From positions 7,263 to 71,262 of the forward strand of contig CAWGRQ010000023.1 in NCBI GenBank assembly GCA_963824985.1: a stretch of 64,000 nt of DNA. The letters run 5' to 3'. The translations under genes were made by a program, and so were the position numbers. Positions 28,311-37,822 of the stretch are shown one piece after another. Each line of letters opens with the position of its first letter. The first letter of the stretch is position 1. The notes under the pieces were generated by a model. It ran no database searches. It was not told where the DNA came from and was given only the letters and a program-made list of their open reading frames with translations. This DNA is from JAFNAG01 sp963824985. Lineage in GTDB: Bacteria > Acidobacteriota > UBA6911.

Positions 28311-28318
28311 GTGGCCCC

Positions 28319-29572
28319 CTAAAACCTGAAGCCCAGCATGAATACCGGGACCACATGATGGAGTCTGACGGGACATGCCAGAGACATGAAGCCGCCGTTG
28401 CGGAAGGCAAGACCGAATCCCAAGCCATGCCTGACCTGCCCGTCCGGTCCCGGATCCCAGACCTTTCCCACGTCATAGAAGATCTGGAAGGGACGGTAAC
28501 GGTATTCGAGCGATCCGTGAACGGAGCGGGATCCGCCGATCGGCGCCACATCGAATTTGTTCCAGCCACGCAGCGTGGTGCTGTCGCCGAGCGAGAAGCG
28601 CTCAAAGAGCGGTGCGCGCCCAAACAGAACGCCGGCCTCAAATTGGGCGCCGAAGAGGTGATTCCCCTTGGTGAGTGAATATTGGGCTGTCCAGGCGTGG
28701 CGCGTATAAATAAAATCGCTGTCGAGCACCCGTGTGGCGGTGCGCAGATTGTAGCCTGCGCGGATATCCTGACGGAAACCCTGCGTGCTGCCGGAGCGAT
28801 GGCGATACTGGATGCCGGCCGTCCCCGCGTATGCCGTTTCCGTGTGTGGATCCGGGTACTGGGTTTGAAAGCGCTGGAAGCTGGTCCCCACGCTCAACTT
28901 CAGATCCCGGATCGGAATCACCGACACCGATGGGGCGAAATCCTGGCGCCATCTATAGATGCCGGGAACCTCCGGAGCTGTTGCCAGTGCCCTCTCGGTA
29001 GCCTGATTCCACTTTTGATGGAAGGTATCAAAATCAATGCGCAGCTGCACCCGGTCCGTGCCCACCTTCCGGTGCTCGTAACGAAAACGGAATCCGGCAT
29101 TGCGCTCCAACAGTTCGTCGGCGCTGTTGACGGCGCCGAAGGTGAACACATTGTGGTGTGATTCGATGGGGATTTCGATGGAGCCGCTCATCCCCTGCTT
29201 TGAGTGGTAAACCACGGGGGGAATGGTTATTTCAAACCGTTTCCACCACATCCGGTCCGCGACATAAATGACTTTGACATGTTCGGTCTTATCCCCGCGT
29301 TTTACCTGGACCGCGATCCGGTAATCCGGCAACTGGCGGCGCAGCTTGGCCGCAATCTCCCGGGCGGCGGCCGGATTGTATTTTTCTCCTACCAGCTTTT
29401 GCATCTCTTCGTGCAGTGATTTGCTGATTCTGGCTGGAGAAATGCCTGAGACCGCCGCGGATTCAACGGTGTAGCGGGAATTTACATTGGTCTCGGGCTT
29501 CTGGTTGCCGGCCTGCAATCCGGACGGCACGAGGAAAACCAACAAAACGGTGAGAACGTGTATGTTTTTCAT
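28319..29572 (-). CDS. Omp85/BamA-like outer-membrane beta-barrel protein
   Basis: A 417-residue precursor with signal peptide (HVLTVLLVFLVPSGLQA), one POTRA-like region (about 35-105) and a C-terminal barrel. The signature FGRAPLFERFSLGDSTTLRG followed by SVHGSLEYRYRPFQIFYDVG is typical of the surface-antigen/BamA/TamA barrel, and the chain ends in an aromatic residue (MLGFRF), the usual Bam recognition signal. It is smaller than BamA (five POTRAs) and is more like TamA or FhaC-type relatives. It is first in the operon, with only 8 bp to the DUF4390-like gene. Confidence 0.85.
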   Translation of the reverse strand: MKNIHVLTVLLVFLVPSGLQAGNQKPETNVNSRYTVESAAVSGISPARISKSLHEEMQKLVGEKYNPAAAREIAAKLRRQLPDYRIAVQVKRGDKTEHVKVIYVADRMWWKRFEITIPPVVYHSKQGMSGSIEIPIESHHNVFTFGAVNSADELLERNAGFRFRYEHRKVGTDRVQLRIDFDTFHQKWNQATERALATAPEVPGIYRWRQDFAPSVSVIPIRDLKLSVGTSFQRFQTQYPDPHTETAYAGTAGIQYRHRSGSTQGFRQDIRAGYNLRTATRVLDSDFIYTRHAWTAQYSLTKGNHLFGAQFEAGVLFGRAPLFERFSLGDSTTLRGWNKFDVAPIGGSRSVHGSLEYRYRPFQIFYDVGKVWDPGPDGQVRHGLGFGLAFRNGGFMSLACPVRLHHVVPVFMLGFRF

Positions 29573-29729
29573 GCCCTCACAGATAGCAAAATGCGTTCCA
29601 AATCATAAGTAATATAAAATCAATTGTTTAACAGATGCGCACCCGTGAATTTGCGGCACGGGTGTGCCCCTGCGTAAGGAGATAACCATATCTGGCTCAC
29701 GCTCGCGTCTATCTCGCCAATCATGCGGG

Positions 29730-31118
29730 TCAAGGTTCCCTATTTTGTGGAGATTGGAAACGAATCCGATCTCGGGACAGGGTCAGCTTCAGAGCCGGAG
29801 GAGTGATCAGGGTCGTAACGATCACCATGATCACAACGGCCGAAAAGGTGGCATCATCCATCACGCGGAGGTTTTTGCCCATATTGGCAAAAATCAACCC
29901 GACTTCGCCGCGCGGGATCATCCCGACGCCGACCGTCAGGCGATCCAGTCCTTTCTCCAGGACCCCGAAACCGCACACCTGCTTGCCTGCAATGGCTGCC
30001 AACGTCAAACCGGCGGCCACACCCATGACGGAGAGATTGGCGAAGGTCTCCAGGCGCACCTGAATGCCCATGAGCACGAAGAAAATCGGCACCAGGAAGG
30101 TCGAAACCGGCTTGAGGAGTTGTTCGATGCGGATATCCTCATGGAAACCGACAAAGTGCACCTCGTCCAGGATCAGGCCGGCAGCGAAGGCCCCGACGAT
30201 GGTCGCCAATCCAATCATGCCGGCCAGGTAGGAAAGGACAAACGCGAACAGCAGGGAGGAGATCAGCATGACCCCTGCGGTCCGCAACCGGGCCAATTGC
30301 CCCATGACTCTGGGGATCAGGTAATGGCCGACTACGAGTGATCCGCCAAGAAAGAGCACGGCAACTGAAACCAGCTGCAGGATCGAGCCCACCGCCAGCG
30401 GTTGACCCAGTTCGGCTGCTGTGATCACTCCGGAAACGACCGCCAGCACGATCAACCCGAGCACATCATCGATCACGGCGGCGCCGAGGACGATTTGCGC
30501 CTCCTTGGTCTGCAGGCGGTTCAAGTCCCTAAAAACGCGGGCGGTGATGCCGACGCTCGTGGCACACAGCACGGCTCCGATGAACATATGGACATAATTC
30601 AGGCTGAACCCGGCGGGGGCGATGGCTAACAGCCCCTGCGGGATCTCTTTTATAAAAAGCCAGCTGACCCCGAAGCCGAGCAGAAAGGGGGTGATGACGC
30701 CCAACACCGCCACAATCAATGATGAAGCCCCGACCTTCAGCATGCCTTGAATCGTGGATTCCAGGCCGACTTCGAAGAGCAGGATGATGACACCCAGCTG
30801 GGCGAGACCGCTAACGATCACCGCCCAGTCGGACCCCAGGGGAATAACCCTCAGCGGTTCAAAAAAATTCCAATTGGAATTCAGCAGGATCAGGTTGCCG
30901 ATGACCACACCTCCCAGCAATTCCCCGAGGACTGCCGGCATTCCGAGGCGTTCGAGCACCTCACTCCCCAGTTTGGCCACGGCCAGAATGGCAATCAGGG
31001 CCACCAGCACCTTTTCAATCGGGTCGGTGTGACCGGAACCCTCGGCGGCAAATCCGGTCGAAATAAAGGCGAGCAGCATGATGGGGGGAATCAAGGAGAG
31101 TTTTCGTTTTGCCAGCAT
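29730..31118 (-). CDS. CPA2-family cation/proton antiporter
   Basis: A 462-residue inner-membrane transporter with an N-terminal signal-like helix and about 12 further helices. Typical CPA2 motifs are GELLGGVVIGN, LFEVGLEST, ATSVGITARVFRD and the ion-binding double aspartate in AAVIDDVLGLIVLAVV, plus IPRGEVGLIFA. It ends soon after the membrane core, without an RCK/TrkA-N regulatory domain, so it is closer to NapA-type Na+/H+ exchangers than to KefB/C. It is divergent from the ATPase-MscS-PgpH series. Confidence 0.92.
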   Translation of the reverse strand: MLAKRKLSLIPPIMLLAFISTGFAAEGSGHTDPIEKVLVALIAILAVAKLGSEVLERLGMPAVLGELLGGVVIGNLILLNSNWNFFEPLRVIPLGSDWAVIVSGLAQLGVIILLFEVGLESTIQGMLKVGASSLIVAVLGVITPFLLGFGVSWLFIKEIPQGLLAIAPAGFSLNYVHMFIGAVLCATSVGITARVFRDLNRLQTKEAQIVLGAAVIDDVLGLIVLAVVSGVITAAELGQPLAVGSILQLVSVAVLFLGGSLVVGHYLIPRVMGQLARLRTAGVMLISSLLFAFVLSYLAGMIGLATIVGAFAAGLILDEVHFVGFHEDIRIEQLLKPVSTFLVPIFFVLMGIQVRLETFANLSVMGVAAGLTLAAIAGKQVCGFGVLEKGLDRLTVGVGMIPRGEVGLIFANMGKNLRVMDDATFSAVVIMVIVTTLITPPALKLTLSRDRIRFQSPQNREP

Positions 31119-31571
31119 GTTTTTTCCTGCCTCAACTGAGCGTCGTTATGTATTGATCGGGTGTCCCGGTTTGCCGGTCCACTCCTCGCCATGACTTAGA
31201 GTAACCGGGTCCTCGGGTCGGAGGGTCCCAAGCCAAGATAACTGAGATCGGCCCCGAAACCAAACCTCATTTGTAGATCTGGACTGAGACATTTTGAGGT
31301 TTCAAGCGGAACCTGCATACCGGGATAAGGAAATACTATGGGCCAATGCTTTATCTTGGTGAGGACGTAGTTCCGGCGTAGAATCCAGGAATGCAGGTTT
31401 CAACGCAATCGGGAGCCAGTCGCCGCCGGAGGGACTTGATCACGGCCATAGTCCCCGAACCGCCCCATTCTCACAGACATCTCCTCAGGCGGGACCGATT
31501 ATGTTGTCCTTGGCAATCCTTGCTTTCCTCCTATTGATATGGAAGATGTAGCGTTACAGGGAGAGTGCCGG
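31119..31571. other. Divergent intergenic region
   Basis: About 450 bp between the divergent antiporter and ATPase genes. No gene, hairpin or repeat is convincing; promoters for both directions must lie here but no clear -35/-10 pair was assigned. Confidence 0.4.
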
Positions 31572-34352
31572 ATGACTACCGAGCCGACCTTCGCGGATGT
31601 TTGGCACCGACTTCTGGAGCGGCTGGCAGCCCGTGAATCGTGGCTGATCGGAGTGTGGACCTCCTGCCGGCGCGACCTGGAGAGCATCCTGGACCTGCAA
31701 TCGCACCCGGATCCGGTCGATTCTGTTTTAGAGCCCGACGGGTTCGATCTGGATGCTTATAAGGAAGCTCGCTGGAAATCCGCGCAGCGGCTCCTGATCG
31801 ATCCGATCGGGGAGTGGGAGCGGCTTCAGCCATATAGTCGGGTTCTGGCTGCCATCGAGAGTTACGACCGCCGCCTCGAAGAACTGCAGCGTGCCATTCC
31901 GCTGGAGGTGCGGAGCACAGGCGCGGCGATCGTCGAGACGTTGAGCCAGCATGTGCCGCCGGGATGGCGCGGGCTGGCCGTCGGCCTGCGGCGGAAGCCT
32001 TTTGCTTTTCCCTTCCGATCACTGATCGCCGGGGCAATCGTGAAGGATCGGCACCGCAGGTCTCGGATTGAAGGCGAATTTTTGTTGGCCTTCGCGTTGG
32101 CCGCCCACGATTTGAAAGCGCCATGGGAAGACGCGCGCACGTCTCTCGATTCCTCGGTTGCGGGATCGGGATCGCCGGCAGCGGCGCCCCCGGCGGCTGA
32201 CAATAATGCTTTCCGGGAGCACATCCAGGCGGCGGATGGCGCACTGGAACGATGGCGGAGTGCTGAGCAAAACGTCAGCCAGCGCTTCGCAAGCCGATTG
32301 ATGACCGGCGTGTTGTGGGGATACCGGCGCCGGCCGCGCGATGGGGTAATCATCGGGTACGATGAGGTAACGCTCCGGGCCGAACAAGTGCGGGCGACCA
32401 AGACCGAGCTCCTCCTGGAGGCGGACCTGGCGCGCAGCGAAGATCGCATCATCGACCTGCTCCGGCGCGCGCTGCAGCAATTGGAATCGGAATTGTCCGG
32501 TCTGACCGCAGAACTCGATGGCGCGATCGAGTGGTTGCGCCTTCGATCCTCCCATGATCAGGCCGATGAGTTTCCTCGCTCGCAGGTTGATGTAGTTCCC
32601 GCCGCCAGCCGGCTCGCCGAACTCGACGCCGGGATCAGGGAGGAACTGGACTCCCTGCCTCAATCGGCGCAGATATTGAGGAAATATCGCGCCGACACCC
32701 GTCGCCGTCCACGCTGGAAACAGTATCAGCCCCGCGCCACGCTGCTTCAAGCCTACATGCAGACTGGGCGTGGGGAGATCGCCCGGCTCCTGGATGGGAT
32801 CGTGGAGGAGCATCGAAAGATATTCCAGGGGATCGAACGGGCGCGTCAGGTGGTCGGCTTTGCGAGCGAAACAAGCCTGATCGAGGAGACCGCGGAGGCA
32901 TCGCTGACGCACGAGGCCGTTCTGAATGCCATCTCACTGCTGGACTTCCTTCGCGAAGAGCCCCCGGAATGGCGACGATCGGCGGCTTCCCGGCTGGCCA
33001 GGATTCTGGCCGCGGTGTTCATCGAAAACCGGCTGGTGATGACCCGTCGCCGGCTGGGGGTTATCGCCTATCTGGCCCAGCAGGGATTCCGGCGCGCTGT
33101 CCTGCGGATCAGCCGCCAGGCTGTAGTTCTCCTGGACCGCGGCCTGCGCCACCTCTGGCAGGCCCAGGAAAGAGCGGGTCAGAGATTCCGGGTGTACATC
33201 GGGTGGCAACGGGCCGCAACTGCAGGCAAGGTGCAGGTGAATACCCGCCCCTATCTGCCGGAGGAATTGACGATCGATGTGAACACCGGGAAGCTCTCGG
33301 CGTTGTATCGGTATCTTTTCCGCGCCGAAGCGGTCCAGGACCCGAGATTCCTGGTGGGCCGCGCGCAGGAGATGGCTGCGATCGCCCAGGCGCGAGACAT
33401 GTGGGAACAGGCCCGTCCGGCGGCAATCGTCATCGTCGGGGAGCGGGGCAGCGGCAAGACCAGCCTCATCAACTGCGCCCTGAAGCGGTGGCTGGATGAC
33501 CTGGATATCGTATGCGCGGAGTTCAGCGAACGAATCGCTGAGGACGCCCGGCTGCACGAATTTCTAGCCCGATTGGCCGGAGTGGCCGATCCGGCCGGGC
33601 TGGTGCCTGCACTCGGGGAGCGGCGCCGGGTGATCATCCTTGAAGGACTCGAACGCCTGTTTGTGCGTCGCGTGGGTGGCTATGTTGCGATCCGGGAACT
33701 TCAGCGGTTGATTGCCGCGACCTGCTCATCCGTGCTCTGGATTGCTTCCATCAACCAGGTGGCATTCCAGTTTCTGGACGCGTCGGTCAATCTGGGCCGG
33801 AGTTTTTCCCACCGGATCAACGCCGGTGGCATAAGCCGGGATGATCTGCGGCAGGCCATCATGGAGCGTCACAACCTGTCGGGCCTGCGCTTGCACTTCC
33901 CCGATCCTCCGCCGGCGCACAAGCTGCACAGCCGGCTGCGCGCTCGGGTTGAGGGTCAGACGGATCCGGAAAGCAAGTTCTTTGAGATCCTGGCGAGCCA
34001 ATCCGCGGGGATCTACCGGACGGCGTTCAATATCTGGATCGGCCAGGTAGAGTCAATCCAGGCGGGCGCCCTGTACCTGCAACCCTTTGCCATGGGGGAT
34101 CCGGGCGGAGTTATGGAAGATCTGAGCCTGGATCAGGTCTTTGCCCTCGTGGCGATTCTCCAGCACGGCTGCCTTACTCCCGAAGAACACGCGACCGTGT
34201 TCCAGAACGCGATAACTGACAGCCGCGCCCAGATGGATGAACTGCTGGCACGTGAGATCATCGAGGCGGATCCTCGTCAACCGGGATTTCGATTGCGCCC
34301 GGAGGCGATGCCGCTGGTTAAGGAGGCGCTCTACCGCCGCAATCTGCTGTGA
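31572..34352 (+). CDS. Large AAA-type ATPase of unknown function
   Basis: A 926-residue soluble protein starting at ATG 31572 (MTTEPTFADVW), with GGGAGAG upstream; an in-frame ATG at 31539 is less well placed. The first ~600 residues are helical, highly charged and match no family I recognise. A P-loop follows: VIVGERGSGKTSL (Walker A, residues 623-630), then VIILEGLERLF, where the Walker B aspartate position is Glu691. A sensor-like VLWIASINQVAF and a C-terminal winged-helix-like part (LTPEEHATVFQNAI to EAMPLVKEALY) complete it. This looks like a STAND or Orc-like regulatory ATPase. It precedes an MscS channel gene by 24 bp, so the pair is probably co-translated. Confidence 0.75.
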   Translation: MTTEPTFADVWHRLLERLAARESWLIGVWTSCRRDLESILDLQSHPDPVDSVLEPDGFDLDAYKEARWKSAQRLLIDPIGEWERLQPYSRVLAAIESYDRRLEELQRAIPLEVRSTGAAIVETLSQHVPPGWRGLAVGLRRKPFAFPFRSLIAGAIVKDRHRRSRIEGEFLLAFALAAHDLKAPWEDARTSLDSSVAGSGSPAAAPPAADNNAFREHIQAADGALERWRSAEQNVSQRFASRLMTGVLWGYRRRPRDGVIIGYDEVTLRAEQVRATKTELLLEADLARSEDRIIDLLRRALQQLESELSGLTAELDGAIEWLRLRSSHDQADEFPRSQVDVVPAASRLAELDAGIREELDSLPQSAQILRKYRADTRRRPRWKQYQPRATLLQAYMQTGRGEIARLLDGIVEEHRKIFQGIERARQVVGFASETSLIEETAEASLTHEAVLNAISLLDFLREEPPEWRRSAASRLARILAAVFIENRLVMTRRRLGVIAYLAQQGFRRAVLRISRQAVVLLDRGLRHLWQAQERAGQRFRVYIGWQRAATAGKVQVNTRPYLPEELTIDVNTGKLSALYRYLFRAEAVQDPRFLVGRAQEMAAIAQARDMWEQARPAAIVIVGERGSGKTSLINCALKRWLDDLDIVCAEFSERIAEDARLHEFLARLAGVADPAGLVPALGERRRVIILEGLERLFVRRVGGYVAIRELQRLIAATCSSVLWIASINQVAFQFLDASVNLGRSFSHRINAGGISRDDLRQAIMERHNLSGLRLHFPDPPPAHKLHSRLRARVEGQTDPESKFFEILASQSAGIYRTAFNIWIGQVESIQAGALYLQPFAMGDPGGVMEDLSLDQVFALVAILQHGCLTPEEHATVFQNAITDSRAQMDELLAREIIEADPRQPGFRLRPEAMPLVKEALYRRNLL

Positions 34353-34376
34353 GCGGGCCGGAAGCGCGGGACAGCC

Positions 34377-35240
34377 ATGAAAACATCCTTTTTCCTTTCT
34401 GCACCGCCGGTCCTTCAATCCCTCCCGGAATCGCCGGTCGACATCCTCAGCCGGATTTCGGGGCTCAAGATCGGATATGCGCTCCTGGTATTGGCGAGTG
34501 TTTACCTGCTGATCCGGCTGGCCGATTCCGTCCTGGAAGGTCTCAGCCGCAGGGCGCCGCGCTCCCGCTTTTTCTTCAAGATGATGAGCCCCTTGATCCG
34601 TTTCGGATTATGGATTCTGGGCGCCTTCGTTATCCTGGCCACCTTCGCCCCTTCGACGAACACGCTCTGGGCGGTCCTGGCCTCGGTCGGGATTGCCCTC
34701 GGCCTGGGGGCTCAGGACTTGGTCAGGAATCTTTTGGGCGGCCTGGTGATCCTGGCGGACCGTCCCTACCAGTTGGGCGATCTCGTAAAGATCGGGGATG
34801 CTTTCGGCGAGATCGATCACATCGGCCTGCGCAGCACGAAACTGACCACTTTCGACGATACGCGCGTTACGATTCCCAACGGCGATATCCTGAACGGGAA
34901 GGCATGGTGTGCGAATTCGGGAATGCCCTATTGCCAGGTTGAAACGTATCTCTACCTTCCCCATGACGTGAATCCGGTCGAGGTGCAGGAGATCGGCTGC
35001 GAGGCGGCCTACAGTTCACCCTTTGTTTACCTGGGGAAGCCGGTGGTGGTTCTGGTGCAGGACAGTTTCGAATACCGCCCGTATCTGCGCGTCAACATCA
35101 AGGCCTATGTCTACGATCACCGCTATCAGCCGAGATTCCTGAGCGACGTCACGGTGCGGGCGAAGACGGAGTTCATCAGGCGCGGCTTGCTGCGGGGGTG
35201 GCAGGTGGATCCGCAAGGGCTGCCATCCGGCGGGGCATGA
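34377..35240 (+). CDS. MscS-family mechanosensitive channel
   Basis: A 287-residue small-conductance channel. Three membrane helices are visible: IGYALLVLASVYLLIRLA, IRFGLWILGAFVILATFA, and the pore helix in LWAVLASVGIALGLGAQDLV. The beta domain follows (NLLGGLVILADRPYQLGDLV, GEIDHIGLRSTKLTTFDDT, VTIPNGDI) and then an alpha/beta C-terminal domain. It opens under membrane tension and releases ions and solutes. Genes on either side, an ATPase 24 bp upstream and a c-di-AMP phosphodiesterase about 280 bp downstream on the same strand, suggest it is part of an osmotic-response group. Confidence 0.9.
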   Translation: MKTSFFLSAPPVLQSLPESPVDILSRISGLKIGYALLVLASVYLLIRLADSVLEGLSRRAPRSRFFFKMMSPLIRFGLWILGAFVILATFAPSTNTLWAVLASVGIALGLGAQDLVRNLLGGLVILADRPYQLGDLVKIGDAFGEIDHIGLRSTKLTTFDDTRVTIPNGDILNGKAWCANSGMPYCQVETYLYLPHDVNPVEVQEIGCEAAYSSPFVYLGKPVVVLVQDSFEYRPYLRVNIKAYVYDHRYQPRFLSDVTVRAKTEFIRRGLLRGWQVDPQGLPSGGA

Positions 35241-35359
35241 AACCTGGCCCGCATTATTCATAAACATCGTTCGCAAACGAATGAAAACCAGCGTGCGGAG
35301 CCGATCCGCGTTCATCCGCGTTCTTCCATCAGGCCGCCGTCAAGGCGCTGGGCGGCTAG

Positions 35360-35382
35360 GAAATTCGGAATGTCCCCTTTTT
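35360..35382. repeat. Solo arm of the GGGGACATTCCGAATTTC repeat (copy 2)
   Basis: The 23 bases ending in GGAATGTCCCCTTTTT match the right arm of the elements at 17203-17282 and 51372-51450 exactly. No left arm is present within 100 bp, so this is a truncated copy between mscS and pgpH. Confidence 0.7.
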
Positions 35383-35521
35383 GACTTTCCGGATTTGGGT
35401 GGCCCCGGTCGTGATACCATAGGGGGGCCGTTGCGCATTTGCATTCCCGGGCCGGGAGGCTTCAGGCTCCACGGGTCTGTGGCAGCAAACGTCGGCAATC
35501 AGATCAAATCCAGGGGCGGAT

Positions 35522-37822
35522 ATGCCAGGTGCGGGGAGGATGCTGCGGAAAAAACGGACCTTCTGGCACTGGGTTGTGGAAGTCCTGATCCGACTGCGGA
35601 GCGAGCTGACCTGGAGTGATCTCATTGTCGGCGTTCTGGCTGCCATCCTCATGTCCGCCATGGTTCAGGGCCTCCGATTTCAAACGCTGCCACGGTATCG
35701 AGTCGGGGACATTGCTTTAGAAGATGTTCGTGCCGACCAGGACATGGTTTACGAGGACCAGCAGGCTACCCAACTCCTCCGCCAGGCCGCCGAGGAGCGC
35801 ACTCCCGCCGTATATCTGCTCGATGATGAATTGATCGCCGACCGGGAGAAGCGAATCTCCCAGGCGTTCGCCATTGCGCGACAGAGCCTGGTGGATCACA
35901 AGATCCCGGTCCAGGGTGAGCTGGCCCGGACGCAGCGGACGCGGATTCTCCAGGCGCTGGAGAAAGAAATCCAGACCACGATCCCCGGTGAATTCCTGCC
36001 CCTGCTGTTGGATCAACGGTTCAATGGTTCGCTGGAAACCAGAATTCTGAAAGTCCTGGATGATGTGCTGCGCAGCGGCATTGTGGCCGACCCCGAGGCT
36101 CTGCAACGGGATCTGAAGCGCGGCGTGGTCGTGAGGACGCGCTCCTCTTCCTTTGAACGACCGCTTGGAGACCCCTCCCGGGTGCGCAGTCAGGAAGCCG
36201 CCAGCGCCTACCTGCGCCAGGTGCACCTGGAATTTGCCGACCTGGAGGCGCCGGCGCGCGCCAGGCTGCTGGAACTGATGGACACCTTCCTTGGTCCGAC
36301 GCTCGTCTACGACGCGCAGGAGACGGAAACCCGGCGCGCTGCGGCCGCAGCCCGGGTCGCGCCCAGTGAAATCCAGATCAAGAAAGGGAAGATCATCGTC
36401 CGCGCCGGCGAGGAAGTGACTGCCCGGGCGTTTGAAGACCTCGAAGCCCTGCGCAATGGGCGTCAGCCGCGACCGATTGCCGGACGGTTGCTGGGTCTCT
36501 TTGTCTTCATCGCCGGGCTTCTCTATGCCTTGTGGCGCTATTTCCTTTACCATCACAGAGAATTCCGCAGGATGCGCAACTACGCGTTGCTTGTGGTTGT
36601 TCTCCTTATCCTGGTAGTCATCGCTACCCGGCTGCTGACCTTCCTGGCTGACATCGTGCGCGAGCAGGTTGCCGGCCTCGTGCTGCAGACTCCCTTCGAT
36701 CTGTATGCCGTGGTCCCGTTTGCCTTCGGTGCGCTCCTGGCGACGCTGTTGGTGAATCTCAACACGGGATTGATGATGGCGATGATCGTGGCCGCGGTTG
36801 TCGGGCTCTTCTACGGAGATGTGTATGCATCCGCCTACGCGCTGCTGGGGAGCCTGGCGGCCGTATACAGCGTCAAACAGTATCGGGAGCGGGCGGTTAT
36901 CTTCCGTTCCGGTCTGGCTGTAGGCCTCACCAACGCGGTCGTTCTCGTCGGCATGCATCTGGCGCGGCAGGAGGGCCTTGGCACGACGGAGCTGTTGCTT
37001 ACGGCCGCCCTGGGGGTTGCCGGCGGCGTCCTTGCCGCCGCCCTCTCGGCCACGGTCCTTCCTGTTCTGGAGTCCTTTTTCAAGATCACAACCGACATCC
37101 GGCTGCTCGAGCTGTCTAATCTGAATTTCCCGGCGTTGCGCCGACTTTCAGTGGAGGTCCCGGGGACCTACCACCACAGCTTGATGGTGGGAGCCCTGGC
37201 CGAGGCGGCGGCGCAGGCCATCGGCGCCAACCCTCTCCTGGCGCAGGTGGGCGCGTACTATCACGACATCGGCAAGATAATCCAGCCGGAATATTTCACG
37301 GAAAACCAGTCGGCCGGAGAAAACCGGCATGCTACGCTGGCGCCAAGCATGAGCTGCCTGATCATTTCGAGACATGTAAAAGACGGTATCGAAATGGCCC
37401 GGGAGGCCGGCCTGCCCGAGATAGTCCGGGACATGATTCCGCAGCACCACGGCACCCGTGTCATGAAATATTTTTATGAGAAGGCAAAGTCGGCTGCCGA
37501 AGAGGGCGGCCAGGAAATCCGGGAAGACGATTTCCGCTATCCAGGTCCAAAACCACAGAGCCGCGAAGCCGCCATCCTGATGATGGCGGACTCGATTGAG
37601 GCTGCGTCCCGGACCCTCGCCAATCCCACCTCGGCACAGATTCAAGGCATGATTGACCGGCTGGTCGGAGACGTGCTGGTCGAGGACCAGCTGGATGAAT
37701 GCGACATTACGCTGCACGAGATCCGTCTGATAAAAGAAAGCTTTTTCAAGGTGTTGAGCGGGATGCACCACCATCGTATCGATTATCCGGGATACGACTT
37801 CCAGATGAATCCTGCGGGCTAA
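35522..37822 (+). CDS. pgpH: PgpH-type cyclic-di-AMP phosphodiesterase (7TMR-HD)
   Basis: A 766-residue membrane protein. An N-terminal helix is followed by an extracytoplasmic 7TMR-HDED domain (about 60-320), a seven-helix membrane part (about 320-500; e.g. LLGLFVFIAGLLYALWRYFL, LLVVVLLILVVIATRLL) and a cytoplasmic HD domain. The HD motif residues are seen in YHHSLMVGALAEAA (His551/His552) and YYHDIGKI (His581-Asp582), followed by PQHHGT. Relatives hydrolyse c-di-AMP, a signal that controls potassium and osmolyte transport. The usual neighbours ybeY and phoH are absent; here it follows an ATPase and MscS. Its end overlaps the convergent lyase gene by 4 bp. Confidence 0.93.
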   Translation: MPGAGRMLRKKRTFWHWVVEVLIRLRSELTWSDLIVGVLAAILMSAMVQGLRFQTLPRYRVGDIALEDVRADQDMVYEDQQATQLLRQAAEERTPAVYLLDDELIADREKRISQAFAIARQSLVDHKIPVQGELARTQRTRILQALEKEIQTTIPGEFLPLLLDQRFNGSLETRILKVLDDVLRSGIVADPEALQRDLKRGVVVRTRSSSFERPLGDPSRVRSQEAASAYLRQVHLEFADLEAPARARLLELMDTFLGPTLVYDAQETETRRAAAAARVAPSEIQIKKGKIIVRAGEEVTARAFEDLEALRNGRQPRPIAGRLLGLFVFIAGLLYALWRYFLYHHREFRRMRNYALLVVVLLILVVIATRLLTFLADIVREQVAGLVLQTPFDLYAVVPFAFGALLATLLVNLNTGLMMAMIVAAVVGLFYGDVYASAYALLGSLAAVYSVKQYRERAVIFRSGLAVGLTNAVVLVGMHLARQEGLGTTELLLTAALGVAGGVLAAALSATVLPVLESFFKITTDIRLLELSNLNFPALRRLSVEVPGTYHHSLMVGALAEAAAQAIGANPLLAQVGAYYHDIGKIIQPEYFTENQSAGENRHATLAPSMSCLIISRHVKDGIEMAREAGLPEIVRDMIPQHHGTRVMKYFYEKAKSAAEEGGQEIREDDFRYPGPKPQSREAAILMMADSIEAASRTLANPTSAQIQGMIDRLVGDVLVEDQLDECDITLHEIRLIKESFFKVLSGMHHHRIDYPGYDFQMNPAG

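Noticed and set aside
29730..31118. Calling the antiporter KefB/KefC
   Set aside because: The chain ends after the membrane core without the RCK domain and glutathione-sensing parts that define Kef proteins.
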